The notes: a model not told the origin generated them from the sequence alone. A stretch of 53,557 nt of DNA from Coprobacillus sp. (GCA_021203905.1 JAJQAG010000005.1:1-53557); one strand, 5' to 3'; counted from the stretch's first letter, positions 1 to 9,623 are shown. Numbers and translations are program-made.

Positions 1-852
<852 letters not shown>

Positions 853-929
853 TCTAGATTTCTAAAAAATTGACAAGTATTTAAGTTATAAGTGGACAAA
901 AAGAACAATTAAGGAGTAATATTCAGTTT

Positions 930-959
930 TGAGAGAACAAGTCACCCCTTCTTCTCTCA
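930..959 (+). other. Hairpin in the 23S-5S spacer, probable rRNA processing stem
   Basis: TGAGAGAA (930-937) and TTCTCTCA (952-959) are perfect 8-bp complements around a 14-base loop, lying between 23S and 5S. No T-run follows, so a processing stem is more likely than a terminator. Its role is inferred from position. Confidence 0.45.
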
Positions 960-976
960 CCTAAGAAGTTAAAAAA

Positions 977-1083
977 GCCTGGTGGTGATGGCGCGGTGGT
1001 CACACCTGTTCCCATCCCGAACACAGAAGTTAAGCACCGTAGTGGCGACAATACCGTATAGGAAGATAGCGAGCTGCCGGGCT
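977..1083 (+). rRNA. 5S ribosomal RNA
   Basis: The 5S core is clear, with CCCATCCCGAACACAGAAGT at 1011-1030 and a TTAAGC segment after it, framed by the terminal helix GCCTGG/CCGGGC. The gene is short for a bacterial 5S (about 107 nt). Helix I is extended by A6 upstream and T7 downstream, so the mature molecule and the terminator share the same hairpin. It is the last gene of the rrn operon. Confidence 0.93.
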
Positions 1084-1193
1084 TTTTTTATAACTCTTAG
1101 TTAAGCCGCGCAATTACTTATTATTTAATTATTAATTATTAATAGCGCGAGCGTGCGCACACGCAAAAGAGACGATGTCCTTTTTTGTTAAGC

Positions 1194-1220
1194 TTGTTTT
1201 TTTTTTTTTTCTTTTACACT
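1194..1220 (+). promoter_or_regulatory. Poly-T spacer promoter of the first lipoprotein gene
   Basis: A -35-like TTGTTT (1194-1199) is followed by an uninterrupted run of 14 T (1197-1210) and a -10-like TACACT (1215-1220), giving a 15-base spacer. A second possible -10, TATACT, lies at 1222-1227. Gain or loss of a T would change the spacing, so expression may switch by slippage. The start of transcription would fall near 1227, leaving a leader of about 90 bases. Confidence 0.5.
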
Positions 1221-1277
1221 TTATACTAATAAAGTGAGTGATAGTAAAAGAGATCTCTTAATTTACTCTTTTCCTAT
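1211..1277 (+). repeat. Leader element shared with the next lipoprotein gene (copy 1)
   Basis: The stretch after the T-run is closely matched at 3691-3757. Both copies contain GAGTGATAGTAAAAGAGATC and end in ACTCTTTT. Within each, AAAAGAG and CTCTTTT can pair across about 13 bases, so the transcript may carry a conserved hairpin before the ribosome binding site. The surrounding intergenic DNA is not conserved. Confidence 0.6.
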
Positions 1278-1317
1278 TTCTCCTTATATTTAACAAAGAA
1301 AGATAAAGGGTGATTTT

Positions 1318-3540
1318 ATGAAAAAATCTTTAATCTTATGTCTTGGACTTTTATTAAGTCTCTCTCTTACTAGTTGTGAAGAGGGTTCTCATCAAGGTTT
1401 TGTCCATGTCGATGAAAGTGATGACACAACGACGGTAGAACCACTTCCAGATGAAGATGATTCTGACACAGGTGGTACCCCTGAAGGTGGTGAGAGTGGT
1501 GAGAGTGGTGACACCGGTGAGAGTGGTGGCACAGAAACCCCTCACACTCACACAGCGGATACGACGTGGCACTACGACGAAACTGACTCAAGTCTCGGTC
1601 ACTGGCATGTTTGTGTGGATGATGGAGAGAAGATGGATGAGACTGTTGCTTCTCACACCTATGTTGACACCACTGTGGAGGCCACTCATACATCAGATGG
1701 CTCAATTACTCATACTTGTGAGTGTGGATACTCTTATGTTGAGGTGATACCCGCAAGCGGGCATAGCTATACAGATGTCTATACAGAACCCACATGCACA
1801 CAAGATGGATATACCACCTATACTTGTGAGTGTGGGGAATCTTATACTGTCACTAATGAAGGAAGTGCTCTTGGACATCTAGTGACAACATGGACCTATG
1901 TGGATGAAACATATCACAAGGGAACATGCACAAGGTGTAGTGAAGAGATTAGTGAAGAACACACAATTACAAGTAAAGAAGATGAAAGCTATTACTACAC
2001 CTATTGTTCTGTTTGTGATCCTAATTGTGAGCACCCTATTAGTACAGTAGATAAATCAGTGGAACACACTCACACAGAGAGCAGTAGTTGGACAACAGAT
2101 GGAGAGTATCACTGGAAAGTGTGTACTGAATGTGGACAAACTATTGACTCCACAAAAGCGGCTCATACAGTAGTGGAGTGGACTTCTTCAGATGAAACAT
2201 ATCATAAAGGTACCTGCACAGTCTGTGCAGCGGAGGTAACCGCACAACATACCTATAGTGATGGAGTGGTGACCGCTCCAACATGTGGAGAGGGTGGATA
2301 TACCACCTATACATGTGAATGTGGATACTCTTATACAGGTAATGAGACACAAGCCACAGGAGTGCATACATGGTCAGATTGGACTCCTGATAGCACAGAT
2401 ACAAGTAGTCACATCCACACATGTTCAGTTTGCGAAACAACAGAAAAAGAAAGTCACACAATCACATATGTGACTGATGGTGATTCCACTCACCATCCCT
2501 ACTGCGCTGTTTGTGGGTACACAGGTGAAAGTGTAGCGCACACTATTGTGACTACAGAAGATAGTGACTATACATATACCTATTGTTCCGTGTGTAATCA
2601 CCTTCTTAGTAAGGACGCTAAAGTTACTGAAGTCTTTGAGTCTTTTACATATCACATCACTATCAATGACAATTCCGGTAATTCATTAGGATATGCTGAA
2701 GGCATTACTCTCTTTGTCAAAGGATCATACAATGGTACTTGGAATGAAGGGGGCTGGTATGAATGGGGTGATGCCCAAGAACTTACCTGGAACGAAGAAT
2801 TAGGAACTTATGACTTGGTTCTTGATTTCATTCCTGAAAATAGCTCTAGTAATCTTAGTGAAGCGAGATACTTCTATGTCTATTACAGCTTGACAGATAG
2901 TATAAATGATGCAAGTGACATATACAAAGTTGGTTACTATGAGATAGGAACCAGTGAGAATGATCCAAATGCCGTTGGGGTCATTGAGAAAGCTATTTCT
3001 ATTTCTACTAGTCTCTCATCTTGGGAGGATTTGACTAGTAGTAGTGAGGGTTCGGATACCCCCACAGACTTCTATGTCGTAATCTTTGATTATGAATCCA
3101 GCAGTAAATCCACTCTTTATTCTACCTATACCACCTTGTCTGGCGGCCTAAATGATGACGAAACTTACAATTACTTTGATGGCAGCGATTCAACAACCTT
3201 TACCTCAGGAGAAACTGCTGCTGAATACTATAATCAACCCTATGTTGTCAGTGGAAAAGGCAGCGCGGAAGCGGGATATAAGACTGGTTTCTGGTTCACC
3301 GCTTATCATGATAGTTGGCAGGATCAATTAGTACTTGGAGGTTACATGGGAACAATTCCTGATACCTCTGAAAATACAGTGGCAGTCTTCTGTCTTGTAA
3401 AGAGTATGGAAGCAGATCATAGTACCTGGGAGCCATGGTGTGCGACCACAAATATTACTGGTATCTCAAATGGTTGGGTGACAGATGTCCCTAGTATTGA
3501 GACCTTCTTTAGCACTTATATCACTGGTTGGGTCAATTAA
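1318..3540 (+). CDS. Surface lipoprotein with His/Cys-module array and unknown C-terminal domain
   Basis: Predicted 740-residue exported lipoprotein. The signal peptide MKKSLILCLGLLLSLSLTSC ends in a lipobox (LTSC, Cys20), so the protein should be anchored to the outer face of the membrane. A Gly/Glu/Ser-rich linker follows to about residue 75. Residues 80-430 hold two alternating module types: one with His-His plus CxxC, and one of the form PTC..GYTTYTCECGYSY. They look like small metal-binding ribbons; metal binding is inference. Residues about 438-740 form a different region rich in Tyr, Trp, Ser and Asp that I do not recognise; a carbohydrate-binding beta-sandwich is one possibility. The start is supported by AAAGGGTGA upstream of the ATG. 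First gene of the island behind the rrn operon, with its own promoter and terminator. Confidence 0.85.
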   Translation: MKKSLILCLGLLLSLSLTSCEEGSHQGFVHVDESDDTTTVEPLPDEDDSDTGGTPEGGESGESGDTGESGGTETPHTHTADTTWHYDETDSSLGHWHVCVDDGEKMDETVASHTYVDTTVEATHTSDGSITHTCECGYSYVEVIPASGHSYTDVYTEPTCTQDGYTTYTCECGESYTVTNEGSALGHLVTTWTYVDETYHKGTCTRCSEEISEEHTITSKEDESYYYTYCSVCDPNCEHPISTVDKSVEHTHTESSSWTTDGEYHWKVCTECGQTIDSTKAAHTVVEWTSSDETYHKGTCTVCAAEVTAQHTYSDGVVTAPTCGEGGYTTYTCECGYSYTGNETQATGVHTWSDWTPDSTDTSSHIHTCSVCETTEKESHTITYVTDGDSTHHPYCAVCGYTGESVAHTIVTTEDSDYTYTYCSVCNHLLSKDAKVTEVFESFTYHITINDNSGNSLGYAEGITLFVKGSYNGTWNEGGWYEWGDAQELTWNEELGTYDLVLDFIPENSSSNLSEARYFYVYYSLTDSINDASDIYKVGYYEIGTSENDPNAVGVIEKAISISTSLSSWEDLTSSSEGSDTPTDFYVVIFDYESSSKSTLYSTYTTLSGGLNDDETYNYFDGSDSTTFTSGETAAEYYNQPYVVSGKGSAEAGYKTGFWFTAYHDSWQDQLVLGGYMGTIPDTSENTVAVFCLVKSMEADHSTWEPWCATTNITGISNGWVTDVPSIETFFSTYITGWVN

Positions 3541-3560
3541 CAACTAGTGCACCTTTTATA

Positions 3561-3594
3561 GAGCAGCGGACTAGGTTATCCGCTGCTCTTTTTG
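3561..3594 (+). terminator. Rho-independent terminator
   Basis: GAGCAGCGG (3561-3569) pairs with CCGCTGCTC (3580-3588), followed by TTTTTG. It lies 20 bases after the stop of the first lipoprotein gene. Confidence 0.9.
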
Positions 3595-3672
3595 TTTGTA
3601 TAAATGTAAGCAAGATACCTACGTCATAGCAGTGAACTTATTTATTCATTTCCTCTTCTTTCCCTATTCACC

Positions 3673-3700
3673 TTGTTTTTTTCCTTTTTTCTTCTACACT
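3673..3700 (+). promoter_or_regulatory. Promoter with interrupted T spacer, second lipoprotein gene
   Basis: TTGTTT (3673-3678) and TACACT (3695-3700) are 16 bases apart. The spacer is T-rich as in the first gene, but the run is split as T7-CC-T6, so it should slip less. The sequence after it (3691-3757) is the second copy of the leader element found at 1211-1277. Confidence 0.5.
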
Positions 3701-3757
3701 TTGAATAGTAAATGAGTGATAGTAAAAGAGATCCCTTAGTTCACTCTTTTCATATTT
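3691..3757 (+). repeat. Leader element shared with the first lipoprotein gene (copy 2)
   Basis: Matches 1211-1277, with the core GAGTGATAGTAAAAGAGATC and a terminal ACTCTTTT that can pair with AAAAGAG. The two copies suggest that both genes arose by duplication together with their control region, or that both respond to one regulator. Confidence 0.6.
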
Positions 3758-3800
3758 CATACAATTGATTTTAATAAAACAAAAGATAGAGGGTGCTACT

Positions 3801-5096
3801 ATGAAGAAAGCTTTAATCTTATGTGCGGGTATCTTAATAAGTCTTTCTCTTACCAGTTGTGAGGAAGGATACCATCAAAGTAATATTTATGAACCGAAAA
3901 CAATTGTGCACTACCCCGTAGAGGAGCATGATGAGCTCACCCATGTGACCACAATCGTGTGTGAGAAGTGTGGTGACATTTTACAGGTCATACCCATAGA
4001 AGAGAATATTTATTATTCTGTCACCAGTGAAGAGGTTCACACAAAGATGTGTCAGGTATGTGGAATCCTTGAAGAAGAAGAGGAGCACACAAATATCGGC
4101 GCCAAAGATGGTAACTGTGAGATCTGTGGTTTTACCGCTGGTCTCGTCTATCAAGTAAGAAGTGATGGAACCTATAGCATCTATAGTGTGGGAACCTACA
4201 CTGGTAAAGGTTTAGTCTTCCCTAATACCTATAAGGGTTGTGATGTCGTGAGAACCAGTGGTGGTGGAGCGTTTGGAATGCCTAATCACGCCGTCTCTCC
4301 CTATACCTATCTAAGAATCCCCAAGAACATGACTCAAATTGGATCTCTTGACTTTGTCAACTCGACGAATCTTGAAACCATTGAATTTGAACCAGGTAGT
4401 CAATTAAAGACTATTAAATATGATGCCTTCTACATTGAATCGGAGAATGAAGAGGAAGAAACCTCATTAAAAGAAGTCAATCTCCCCTCGAGTGTGACCA
4501 CGATTGAGAACCATGCCTTCTATCGACAAACATCTCTTGAAACGATCTCCTTTGGAGAGGAGAGTCAACTCACGACGATTGGAGCATCCGCTTTCAGTCA
4601 TTGTGAATCCCTTAAGAGTGTCGCGATCCCCGCGGGTGTGGAAACCATCGAAAATTATACTTTCTTCCATTGCCGCTCTCTGAGTTCAGTTACTCTCGAA
4701 GAGGGGCTTAAAGAAATTGGATTTGAGGCCTTCTGTGGTTGTACATCTCTCACATCAGTGACCATTCCCTCAAGTGTGGAATACATTGGCGGTTTAGCCT
4801 TTGGTAATAATAGTGCACTTTCAGAAGTAATCTTTACAGATTGCGCCGAGAGAACCACACCCTTAACCCTTGCTGCAGCCTTCTACTACAATACTTCTTT
4901 AAGGAAGATTACTCTTCCTCGCTCCCTTAGTGTGGAAGAAACTTGTTGGGAGAGCGGGGATGATATCGTCTACGCGCATCTCTTTGAGGGTTGTCGATAT
5001 CTCTTAACTATCTACTTCTATGGCACAGAAGAGGAGTGGAGCGCTCTAACAAATCTCGGAGATGTTTCCAAAGCGAAAATCTATTATCTCGGTTAA
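3801..5096 (+). CDS. Surface lipoprotein, three His/Cys modules plus BspA-type LRRs
   Basis: 431 residues from the ATG at 3801. I chose this start because GATAGAGGGTG precedes it and the signal peptide begins directly (MKKALILCAGILISLSLTSC, Cys20 lipidated); an in-frame ATG at 3765 would add 12 residues of no clear use. Modules with CEKC, CQVC and CEIC lie at about residues 50-110. From about 115 to 420 there are LRR_5/BspA repeats (pattern: ..I..YAF..C.SL..V.IP.SV..I) of about 23 residues. BspA-type LRRs are known in host-associated bacteria and protozoa as adhesion or binding surfaces. It is the shortest LRR member here, and it shares its leader element with the preceding gene. Confidence 0.88.
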   Translation: MKKALILCAGILISLSLTSCEEGYHQSNIYEPKTIVHYPVEEHDELTHVTTIVCEKCGDILQVIPIEENIYYSVTSEEVHTKMCQVCGILEEEEEHTNIGAKDGNCEICGFTAGLVYQVRSDGTYSIYSVGTYTGKGLVFPNTYKGCDVVRTSGGGAFGMPNHAVSPYTYLRIPKNMTQIGSLDFVNSTNLETIEFEPGSQLKTIKYDAFYIESENEEEETSLKEVNLPSSVTTIENHAFYRQTSLETISFGEESQLTTIGASAFSHCESLKSVAIPAGVETIENYTFFHCRSLSSVTLEEGLKEIGFEAFCGCTSLTSVTIPSSVEYIGGLAFGNNSALSEVIFTDCAERTTPLTLAAAFYYNTSLRKITLPRSLSVEETCWESGDDIVYAHLFEGCRYLLTIYFYGTEEEWSALTNLGDVSKAKIYYLG

Positions 5097-5120
5097 GAGA
5101 TTGATCATCATAAAGAATAA

Positions 5121-5147
5121 AGGACGGGTCAAACCCGTTCTTTTTCT
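5121..5147 (+). terminator. Rho-independent terminator
   Basis: GGACGGGT, a three-base loop and ACCCGTTC, followed by TTTTT, 25 bases after the second lipoprotein gene. Confidence 0.88.
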
Positions 5148-5237
5148 TTCCTTATCGCTTTATGTTTCCATTTATGGACACGCTTTTCTTTTTTTGTCTT
5201 TATATAGGGGATGTAATCCCCTCTTTCCCATTTATTA

Positions 5238-5266
5238 TTGGTTTTTTTTTTTTTTTAATTTACAAT
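5238..5266 (+). promoter_or_regulatory. Poly-T spacer promoter, third lipoprotein gene
   Basis: TTGGTT (5238-5243) and TACAAT (5261-5266) are separated by exactly 17 bases, 13 of which belong to a run of 15 T (5242-5256). This is close to a sigma-A consensus and would be active at the present tract length. The transcript would start near 5273. Confidence 0.6.
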
Positions 5267-5283
5267 TATACGTAATTCTCGAG

Positions 5284-5303
5284 GACATACCCATTGGTAT
5301 GTC
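5284..5303 (+). promoter_or_regulatory. Perfect inverted repeat in the leader of the third lipoprotein gene
   Basis: GACATACC (5284-5291) and GGTATGTC (5296-5303) are perfect complements around CATT. There is no T-run after it, so it is not a terminator. It lies about 10 bases after the predicted transcription start and 30 bases before the ATG, and could be an operator or an mRNA-protecting 5' hairpin. Confidence 0.5.
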
Positions 5304-5333
5304 ATAAAGAATCTAATTAAAAACTAGTCTAGT

Positions 5334-8300
5334 ATGAAAAGAAAAGCATTCCTTCTTTGTGCAGGTTTAGTCCTTACTCTATCTCTCTCTTCTTGTAGTG
5401 AGTTTGGATCGTTGATGAGTAGTCTTGATTTTACGATGAACTTTAATCCTGGTAACGCCGAAGTTGTTCCTGATGACTCCTATGACGATGGGAGTGACCC
5501 TAGTGAAGAAGAAAGTGATGAAGTAGTAAAGAATACAGTGCACACTCATGTGTGGTCTAGTGAGTGGAACCAGAATAGTGAGACCCACTGGAAAGTGTGT
5601 ACTAGCTGTGGAAAGATTGACTATCAAAGTGGCCATGATTTAGTCTACACGATACTCGATGGGACCAAGCATGAAGAGAGATGTGAAATCTGTGGCTATG
5701 TCAGTGAAGTGGAACACACCATTGAATATGAAGTCTTAGAAACAAGTAATCAACACCAAGCCAAGTGTGATGTCTGTGGTTATAAGGCCACTCCTGAGAG
5801 TCACTTCCTTAATATGATTAATGAAGGGGAAGAGATGCACCACACCGAATGCAGCGTCTGTAGTTATGTCAGTGAAAGTGAGAGTCATAAATTAGTGTCT
5901 ATCTCCACAAACGAGGAGTATCACACAGTCTCATGTGAGGAGTGCTCCTATAGTGTGAATATTGTCCACACTCTCTCTTATGCTTCTGTTGGAGATTCTC
6001 TCCACGAGATCTCATGCACAGAGTGTAACTACGCTGTTTATGAAGATCATAGTATCGAATATTATGACGACGATGAAGACAGTGAAGATGGTTTATATCA
6101 CCACGCAGAATGTTTAATCTGCAATTATGTTGGTCCCCAAGAGGAGCATCACTATGGTTATCATAAGTATGATGTTTATTATCACAATATCATCTGTAAT
6201 GAATGTGCGAAGAGTAAGAGATCTCAAGGACATGACCTTGTCTACATCCCTGTGGATAGTAGTTATCACCAAGTAAAATGCACTATCTGTGACTATATAG
6301 AAGAGGAAGTCTCTCATAATCTCTTCTATACCACTGAAGGGAGTGAGACTCACCACACCTCTTGTTCCACTTGTGGATATAGCAGCGGGAGTGTCCCCCA
6401 TGAATTTAACTACACAAACCTTGGTGAAGTCTATCATAGTGCGGAGTGTCCGTGTGGAGAAGTTAAATCCGCAGAAGGACACACTCTAGTATATACTGAT
6501 ACAGGAGATGATACCTGTCATGAGGTTAGTTGTACCTATTGTAATTATCAAGTAGAAATAGCGCACGATTATACTTATACCATGCTCTCTATAGGTAGTA
6601 GTGGTTATCATGAAGCGGCCTGCTCTATCTGTGGTCACCACATCGAAGAAAAACACACAATTGGATATGAAAGCGATGATGATACTTACCACCACGAAGT
6701 ATGTACACTATGTAGTTATGCTAGCACTGACCAACTGACCCACGAGTATGACTTTGTCTCCGCGAGTAGTACTTCTCATATTGAAGTTTGTAAATATTGT
6801 GAGCATGAGACCGAACCAGTAGATCACATCTTGGGCTATACAGATAATAATAATGGCACTCACCACGAAGAGTGTGACATCTGTGGTTATAGTGCGGACA
6901 TCAATCACACACTTGAATATGAAGCCGTAGATGATGATGTTCACGCGGAGAAGTGTGTCTATTGTACTTATCAAGAAGACTCTGCGCCTCATGATAAATA
7001 TGTTTCCATTACCGATGAGAATAGTCATACGACTATGTGCTATGGATGTGACTATGAAAAAGTAGAAACCCACACAAACGCAGGGGATACTAATAGTAAC
7101 TGTGAGGTTTGTAAATTCTCTGCGGGATTAAGCTATTCTACTACTTCTCTCTCTGGTAAAGGAACCTATAGTGGCACAGTCCTAGGGATACCAAATAGCT
7201 ATAATAGTTATCAAATCACCACAGTTAATAGCAGTGCCTTTAGTGTTAGTGGTGGTAATGGCTATACCGAAATTATTATCCCCAAGAACATGACCACGAT
7301 TAATAGTAATGCCTTTAGATATTGTTATGATTTAACAACCCTCACATTTGAGCCGAATAGTAATTTAACGAAGATTAATAGTTACGCTTTCGAATATTGC
7401 TATGTTCTAGAAGAGTTAACTATCCCTTCAACGGTGACGACAATAGGTTCAAATGCCTTCCGCAATTGGGATACAGAAGAGCAGGAGGATGGAGAAGTTA
7501 TCGAATATGGAAGCAGTTTAAGAAGCATTACTTTTGAAGAGGGAAGTAAAATAACAACTTTAGATTTATCCGCTTTCTATGGTTGCAACCATCTCGAGTC
7601 TGTAAATATTGAAGCCTGCACAGAACTCACTACAATCGCTAACTACGTCTTCTATAGATGCTCTATTTTAGAAAACATCAATCTGGGTGCATGTAGCAAA
7701 CTATCATCCATTGGTGATTATGCTTTCTATAATTGCTATGCTTTGAGCGTGGATCTAAATCTTGAAGACTGCACAAACCTCACATCCATTGGACAAAGTT
7801 CCTTCTATCAGTGCTATGCACTGAAATCCATTCATCTCCCCTCATGTCTAACAACAATGGGTAAATACTGCTTCTATGGTTGTCATGCAGTGGAATCTAT
7901 TTCCTTTGGAGAGGATACTCAACTTCAATATATCTCATATTGTAACTTCTACGATTGTCAATCACTCACTTCCATAACTATCCCTAAGGGCATCTCTTAT
8001 ATTGATAACTGGGCATTTAGAGATGCCGAGGTCATGACCACTTTAACCTTTGAAACTGGATCTATTTGTGAATCAATTGGTGATTATTCATTCTATCTTG
8101 GTTACGCATTGAAATCACTAATAATACCCGCGACAGTGAAGAGTATTGGTATTTATGCCTTCTGCAACTGTACAAGTCTTGAAACCTTGTCTTTTGAGCC
8201 AGGAAGTCAACTTGAAAGTATTGAGTCTCGCGCCTTCTATGGTTGTTCATCATTAACATCTATTATTATTCCTGCCTCTGTGAGTTATATCGCTGGAGGC

Positions 8301-9515
8301 GATACTGATGATAGTGGAAGCACTAAGGTTGGAGCCTTTGCCTATTGTACATCTCTTGGATCAGTGGTCTTTGAAGATAATAGCCAATTTAATGATTGGT
8401 CACGACTAGAGAGTATCTTTAATAAAGACACTATTGACCTCGATTTAAGAAACACTGGAATTACTGAAATTGAAAGTGGAATGTTTGAAAATAGCTCAAT
8501 TAGGTCTATCAGACTACCCGCGACAGTAACCTCTATAGGAGCGAATGCTTTTAGTGGCGCTTCGAATCTTGAGAATGTGGTCTTTGCTAGTGGGAGTCAA
8601 TTGACCTCTATAGGAGCGAATGCCTTCTCTAACACTCCATCACTCACCACCTTTGAGGTTCCCGCTTCTGTCACAAGTATTGGAAAACAAGCTTTCTGCT
8701 ACTCCCACTCTTCTAGTTATAACTGCTACCTTGAATCATTGACCTTCGAAGAAGGAAGTCAACTAACATCTATTGGAGATGATGCCTTCCGCGGGGCCAC
8801 AGACCTTGCCACTATGAACCTTGAAGATTGTACTTCTCTTACCTCTATTGGTTCTTACTCCTTTGCAGATGCTCATCTCTTAGATCACATTACGATTCCC
8901 GCAAGTCTTACTTCCTTTGGTAATCGTGCCTTTACCTATTGCTATGGAGCGAAGACCATTACCTTTGAAGAAGGTAGCCCCTTAACATCTATTTCTGATT
9001 ATGCCTTCCGTGATTGTAACTCTGTGACTGATATTACTCTTCCTAGTGGTGTAAAGACTATTGGAAGTTATTCATTCTCAGATTGCTATGATCTTGTCAA
9101 TATTAACTTTGATGAGTGTGCGAACCTCTCTGAGTTTGATAGTTATGCTTTTTATAAATGTAACTCTCTTGAAGAGATAAGATTTGTGAGTCCAATTAGC
9201 ACAGTGGATAACTATTCTTTTGCCAACGCGACAAGTCTTCGATATCTCTTCTTTACCAATAATGGATCTACGCAGTGTACTCTTAAAGCCAATTGTTTTA
9301 ATGGTTGTTCGGCCTTAGAGGCTCTTGTACTTCCATCATCTATAAGTTGGCCACTTTTTAGTTCTAGTCAGTTCAATAACTGTCCCAGCACCTGCATTGT
9401 CTACTTAAATGGTAATAGCACAATCACTTCAAGTTCTTATGGACTTAAAAACTGTACTCAATATAAGTCTGGTGCTTGGGCTTGGGGTGATGATGGTTAC
9501 CCCTATGTCCTATAA
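5334..9515 (+). CDS. Giant surface lipoprotein: about 19 His/Cys modules plus long BspA-type LRR domain
   Basis: 1393 residues. The signal peptide MKRKAFLLCAGLVLTLSLSSC ends at lipidated Cys21. An acidic linker runs to about residue 68. Residues 70-590 hold about 18 modules of 27-32 residues, each with His-x(2-3)-CxxC and a His at the boundary (CTSC, CEIC, CDVC, CSVC ... CEVC), plus one variant with CPC. Residues 600-1390 are about 30 LRR_5/BspA repeats ending in a WAWGDDGYPYVL tail. No catalytic motif was seen; a surface adhesin or metal-binding role is inference. There is no clear Shine-Dalgarno sequence before the ATG. It is a close paralogue of the next gene, with near-identical DNA over the signal peptide and over the first LRRs. 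Confidence 0.9.
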   Translation: MKRKAFLLCAGLVLTLSLSSCSEFGSLMSSLDFTMNFNPGNAEVVPDDSYDDGSDPSEEESDEVVKNTVHTHVWSSEWNQNSETHWKVCTSCGKIDYQSGHDLVYTILDGTKHEERCEICGYVSEVEHTIEYEVLETSNQHQAKCDVCGYKATPESHFLNMINEGEEMHHTECSVCSYVSESESHKLVSISTNEEYHTVSCEECSYSVNIVHTLSYASVGDSLHEISCTECNYAVYEDHSIEYYDDDEDSEDGLYHHAECLICNYVGPQEEHHYGYHKYDVYYHNIICNECAKSKRSQGHDLVYIPVDSSYHQVKCTICDYIEEEVSHNLFYTTEGSETHHTSCSTCGYSSGSVPHEFNYTNLGEVYHSAECPCGEVKSAEGHTLVYTDTGDDTCHEVSCTYCNYQVEIAHDYTYTMLSIGSSGYHEAACSICGHHIEEKHTIGYESDDDTYHHEVCTLCSYASTDQLTHEYDFVSASSTSHIEVCKYCEHETEPVDHILGYTDNNNGTHHEECDICGYSADINHTLEYEAVDDDVHAEKCVYCTYQEDSAPHDKYVSITDENSHTTMCYGCDYEKVETHTNAGDTNSNCEVCKFSAGLSYSTTSLSGKGTYSGTVLGIPNSYNSYQITTVNSSAFSVSGGNGYTEIIIPKNMTTINSNAFRYCYDLTTLTFEPNSNLTKINSYAFEYCYVLEELTIPSTVTTIGSNAFRNWDTEEQEDGEVIEYGSSLRSITFEEGSKITTLDLSAFYGCNHLESVNIEACTELTTIANYVFYRCSILENINLGACSKLSSIGDYAFYNCYALSVDLNLEDCTNLTSIGQSSFYQCYALKSIHLPSCLTTMGKYCFYGCHAVESISFGEDTQLQYISYCNFYDCQSLTSITIPKGISYIDNWAFRDAEVMTTLTFETGSICESIGDYSFYLGYALKSLIIPATVKSIGIYAFCNCTSLETLSFEPGSQLESIESRAFYGCSSLTSIIIPASVSYIAGGDTDDSGSTKVGAFAYCTSLGSVVFEDNSQFNDWSRLESIFNKDTIDLDLRNTGITEIESGMFENSSIRSIRLPATVTSIGANAFSGASNLENVVFASGSQLTSIGANAFSNTPSLTTFEVPASVTSIGKQAFCYSHSSSYNCYLESLTFEEGSQLTSIGDDAFRGATDLATMNLEDCTSLTSIGSYSFADAHLLDHITIPASLTSFGNRAFTYCYGAKTITFEEGSPLTSISDYAFRDCNSVTDITLPSGVKTIGSYSFSDCYDLVNINFDECANLSEFDSYAFYKCNSLEEIRFVSPISTVDNYSFANATSLRYLFFTNNGSTQCTLKANCFNGCSALEALVLPSSISWPLFSSSQFNNCPSTCIVYLNGNSTITSSSYGLKNCTQYKSGAWAWGDDGYPYVL

Positions 9516-9557
9516 TTAGGACAACATTAATATTCCAGTCTTAATATTAAGAATATT

Positions 9558-9588
9558 AAGAACGAACTTTGTTCGTTCTTATTTTTTT
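9558..9588 (+). terminator. Rho-independent terminator
   Basis: AAGAACGAAC, loop TTT, GTTCGTTCTT, then a T-rich run of seven T after one A. Confidence 0.88.
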
Positions 9589-9594
9589 GTGTGC

Positions 9595-9623
9595 TTGTTT
9601 TTTTTTTTTTTTGTAAATATAGT
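9595..9623 (+). promoter_or_regulatory. Poly-T spacer promoter, fourth lipoprotein gene
   Basis: TTGTTT (9595-9600) and TATAGT (9618-9623) are exactly 17 bases apart. The first 12 bases of the spacer belong to a run of 15 T (9598-9612). The transcript would start near 9630, giving a leader of about 100 bases. Confidence 0.6.

Noticed and set aside
3765-3800. Earlier start of the second lipoprotein gene
   Set aside because: It would place 12 charged residues before a perfectly placed lipoprotein signal peptide, and the ribosome binding site lies after it.
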